Shown: one piece after another, positions 6,702 through 9,059 of the stretch
How positions within the stretch are numbered: position 1 is the first letter of the stretch
Layout: every line of letters begins with the position of its first letter
From: Geminicoccaceae bacterium
GTDB lineage: Bacteria > Pseudomonadota > Alphaproteobacteria > Geminicoccales > Geminicoccaceae
NCBI GenBank assembly: GCA_020446285.1
Contig: JAGREZ010000263.1
Span: forward strand, 1-9,059
Length of the DNA stretch: 9,059 bases
Direction: 5' to 3'
Translations under genes and position numbers: made by a program
Notes under the pieces: generated by a model
What the model was told of the DNA's origin: nothing
What the model saw: the letters and a program-made list of their open reading frames with translations, nothing else
The model's database searches: none

Positions 6702-7949
6702 TCAGGGTACCATCTCGACCTTGAGGCCCGAGGCGATCTCGGCGAGCCTGGTTGTCACCACCGGCAGCCCCTCGGCAAGCTCGCCGCGCACGAGCACGTC
6801 CGTCGCGCCCCGGTCGACGATCTCGACATCGAAGCCGACGAGGCGGCTGTCGACGACGCCATAGACCCGCGCCGGATCGAAGAGTGCCGAACGCGGCAAC
6901 ATCGCCACATTCTCATAAGCCCGGTCATCCATCCCGATGGTCAGGAACGCACCGGGGCGAAGCGGAGCCGAATGCGGATTTCCGGTGATTTCGGCAAAGA
7001 CACCGACGCCGCCGCGGCTGGCCTGCACCCGGCTGCCGATCCGCGAGACCCGGCCCTCGAGCGCAAAGGCCTGATCGCCAAGTGTCCATGTCGCATCGAT
7101 CGTTCGACCGACGAGCCCATCCTGCCAGAGCCGGCCGAAATCGGCATCGTCGAGAGTGAAATGAATCTCGATCGAACCCGCGTCGATCAGCGTCGCCAGC
7201 TGGTCGTAGGCCCGCAGCTCCTTGCCGAGCGCCACATCCACCCGCTCGACCAGTCCATCGAAAGGCGCGCGCACGACCGTCTCGGCAATGTCCCGCTCGA
7301 CCCGCCCGAGCGACAGCCGCAACTGGTCGATGGCGGCCTTCTGCTGGTCGATTCTCGCGGCGGCGGCGGCGATCTCGCGCTCGCGCTGACGACGGGTGGT
7401 TTCCTCGGCCGTCACCTTCATGCGCGAATCGTCGAGATTCTTGGTCGAGGAGAAACTGCTGGATCTGAGCTTCTGCTGACGATCGAGTTCGCGGCGGGCT
7501 ATGGCGAGACGCTCGTCATTGAGGGCGAGAAGGTCCCTGTCGGCGGCCGCAGTGAGTTCGAGTTCGACCAGCCGCGCCTCCTGCTGGACGAGACTGGCCT
7601 GCAATTCACGCTTTCTGGTCTCATGGTCGAACGGATCGAGACGCAGGAGAACCTCGTCCCTGCGGACGGCCCCGCCCTCGACCAGCGCCGGCGACATCTC
7701 GATCACCCGTCCCTCGACGGGAGATTGCAGGACCGCCTCGCGCGCTGCGACCAGTTCGCCGAAGAGCTCGAGCCGCGGCTGGTGCCGGCTGAACGACACC
7801 GGTGCGGTGCGGACCGCGAATATCTGCTCGATTACCGGCTCGGGCTGGACCAGCGGACGGGTCGCCTGCAGATACCCCGCACCGCCCACGGCAATGGCGA
7901 TCACGGCGAGGGGCAAAAGGATCCTGGCGAGCAAGGGCGCACGCTTCAT
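6702..7949 (-). CDS. RND efflux periplasmic adaptor (membrane fusion protein)
   Basis: The 415-residue protein is typical in length for HlyD/AcrA-type adaptors. It has an N-terminal membrane anchor (about 8-27, no lipobox cysteine), and first lipoyl half about 66-104 (LQSPVEGRVIEM, EGGAVRRDEVLLRLD). An alpha-helical coiled-coil hairpin follows at about 106-220, with many Arg, Glu, Gln and Ala. The second lipoyl half is about 221-255 (VVRAPFDGLVERVDV), followed by a beta-barrel (about 258-345, with RPGAFLTIGM) and a membrane-proximal domain to the end. It links the permease, encoded immediately downstream, to an outer-membrane channel not present here. I chose ATG 7949 because GGGAA lies 8 bases upstream; a TTG at 7967 in the same frame is less likely. 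The gap to the helicase gene upstream is 90 bases, so it may have its own promoter or be read through. Confidence 0.93.
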   Translation of the reverse strand: MKRAPLLARILLPLAVIAIAVGGAGYLQATRPLVQPEPVIEQIFAVRTAPVSFSRHQPRLELFGELVAAREAVLQSPVEGRVIEMSPALVEGGAVRRDEVLLRLDPFDHETRKRELQASLVQQEARLVELELTAAADRDLLALNDERLAIARRELDRQQKLRSSSFSSTKNLDDSRMKVTAEETTRRQREREIAAAAARIDQQKAAIDQLRLSLGRVERDIAETVVRAPFDGLVERVDVALGKELRAYDQLATLIDAGSIEIHFTLDDADFGRLWQDGLVGRTIDATWTLGDQAFALEGRVSRIGSRVQASRGGVGVFAEITGNPHSAPLRPGAFLTIGMDDRAYENVAMLPRSALFDPARVYGVVDSRLVGFDVEIVDRGATDVLVRGELAEGLPVVTTRLAEIASGLKVEMVP

Positions 7950-7957
7950 GGCGGCAG

Positions 7958-7962
7958 TTCCC
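7958..7962 (-). promoter_or_regulatory. Ribosome binding site deciding the adaptor start
   Basis: Read on the minus strand, GGGAA ends 8 bases before ATG 7949. This favours that start over the in-frame TTG at 7967, which lies upstream of the site. Confidence 0.65.
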
Positions 7963-8025
7963 GGCAATTCCGACCTGCGGTCATTCTATCCGAAACGTTG
8001 GGCGCCGCCTTACAAAATCAAGTAT

Positions 8026-8035
8026 TCGCATGCGA
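8026..8035. promoter_or_regulatory. Perfect 10-base palindrome TCGCATGCGA upstream of the efflux genes
   Basis: It lies 5 to 14 bases upstream, on the minus strand, of the helicase stop's far side: that is, within the last helicase-proximal bases of the 90-base gap (7950-8039) and about 77-86 bases before the adaptor ATG. The surrounding bases are AT-rich compared with the genes. Efflux operons are often controlled through palindromic operators, so an operator is possible. I could not identify a convincing -35/-10 pair in this gap. Confidence 0.3.
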
Positions 8036-8039
8036 TAAA

Positions 8040-9059
<1,020 letters not shown>

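Overview
The window is a high-GC chromosomal segment packed with coding sequence. Codon use is GC-rich throughout, and the gene families (a two-domain OmpA-like lipid-free periplasmic protein, a bacterial PP2C/Ser-Thr kinase pair, an RND adaptor and permease, a bacterial SNF2 helicase) suggest a proteobacterium, most likely an alphaproteobacterium. That placement rests on style and composition, not on a marker gene. I saw no RNA genes, CRISPR array, insertion sequence or phage gene.

Left part (1-3497): a putative phosphorylation module faces an envelope protein. On the minus strand, a PP2C-type Ser/Thr phosphatase (1865-2590) is followed 38 bases later by a membrane-anchored Ser/Thr kinase (1826 down to the left edge, C-terminus cut off). 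The kinase has a cytoplasmic Hanks-type domain, one membrane helix, a periplasmic stalk of 68 residues in which every second residue is proline, and a DUF4384-like C-terminal domain. A 313-base intergenic region with candidate divergent promoters separates this pair from a plus-strand gene (2904-3497) for a secreted OmpA-domain protein that should bind peptidoglycan. The phosphatase and kinase are expected to act as an on/off pair. The stalked external domain and the neighbouring OmpA protein suggest that the input is a state of the cell envelope.

Middle part (3538-7949): a minus-strand pair encodes a membrane-fusion (periplasmic adaptor) protein followed by an RND inner-membrane permease. 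Together they form most of a drug or solute efflux pump. No outer-membrane channel gene and no dedicated regulator are visible, so the pump probably uses a TolC-like channel encoded elsewhere. The permease gene converges with the OmpA gene across only 40 bases.

Right part (8040-9059): the C-terminal 340 residues of a SNF2-family helicase/ATPase on the minus strand, running off the right edge. Its stop codon is 90 bases upstream of the efflux adaptor start, so read-through from one into the other is possible.

The most interesting content is the kinase/phosphatase/OmpA arrangement. Two other points deserve a look: an 8-base word repeated at the candidate promoters of both divergent units, and a permease whose family-like N-terminus seems to extend upstream of its only ordinary start codon.
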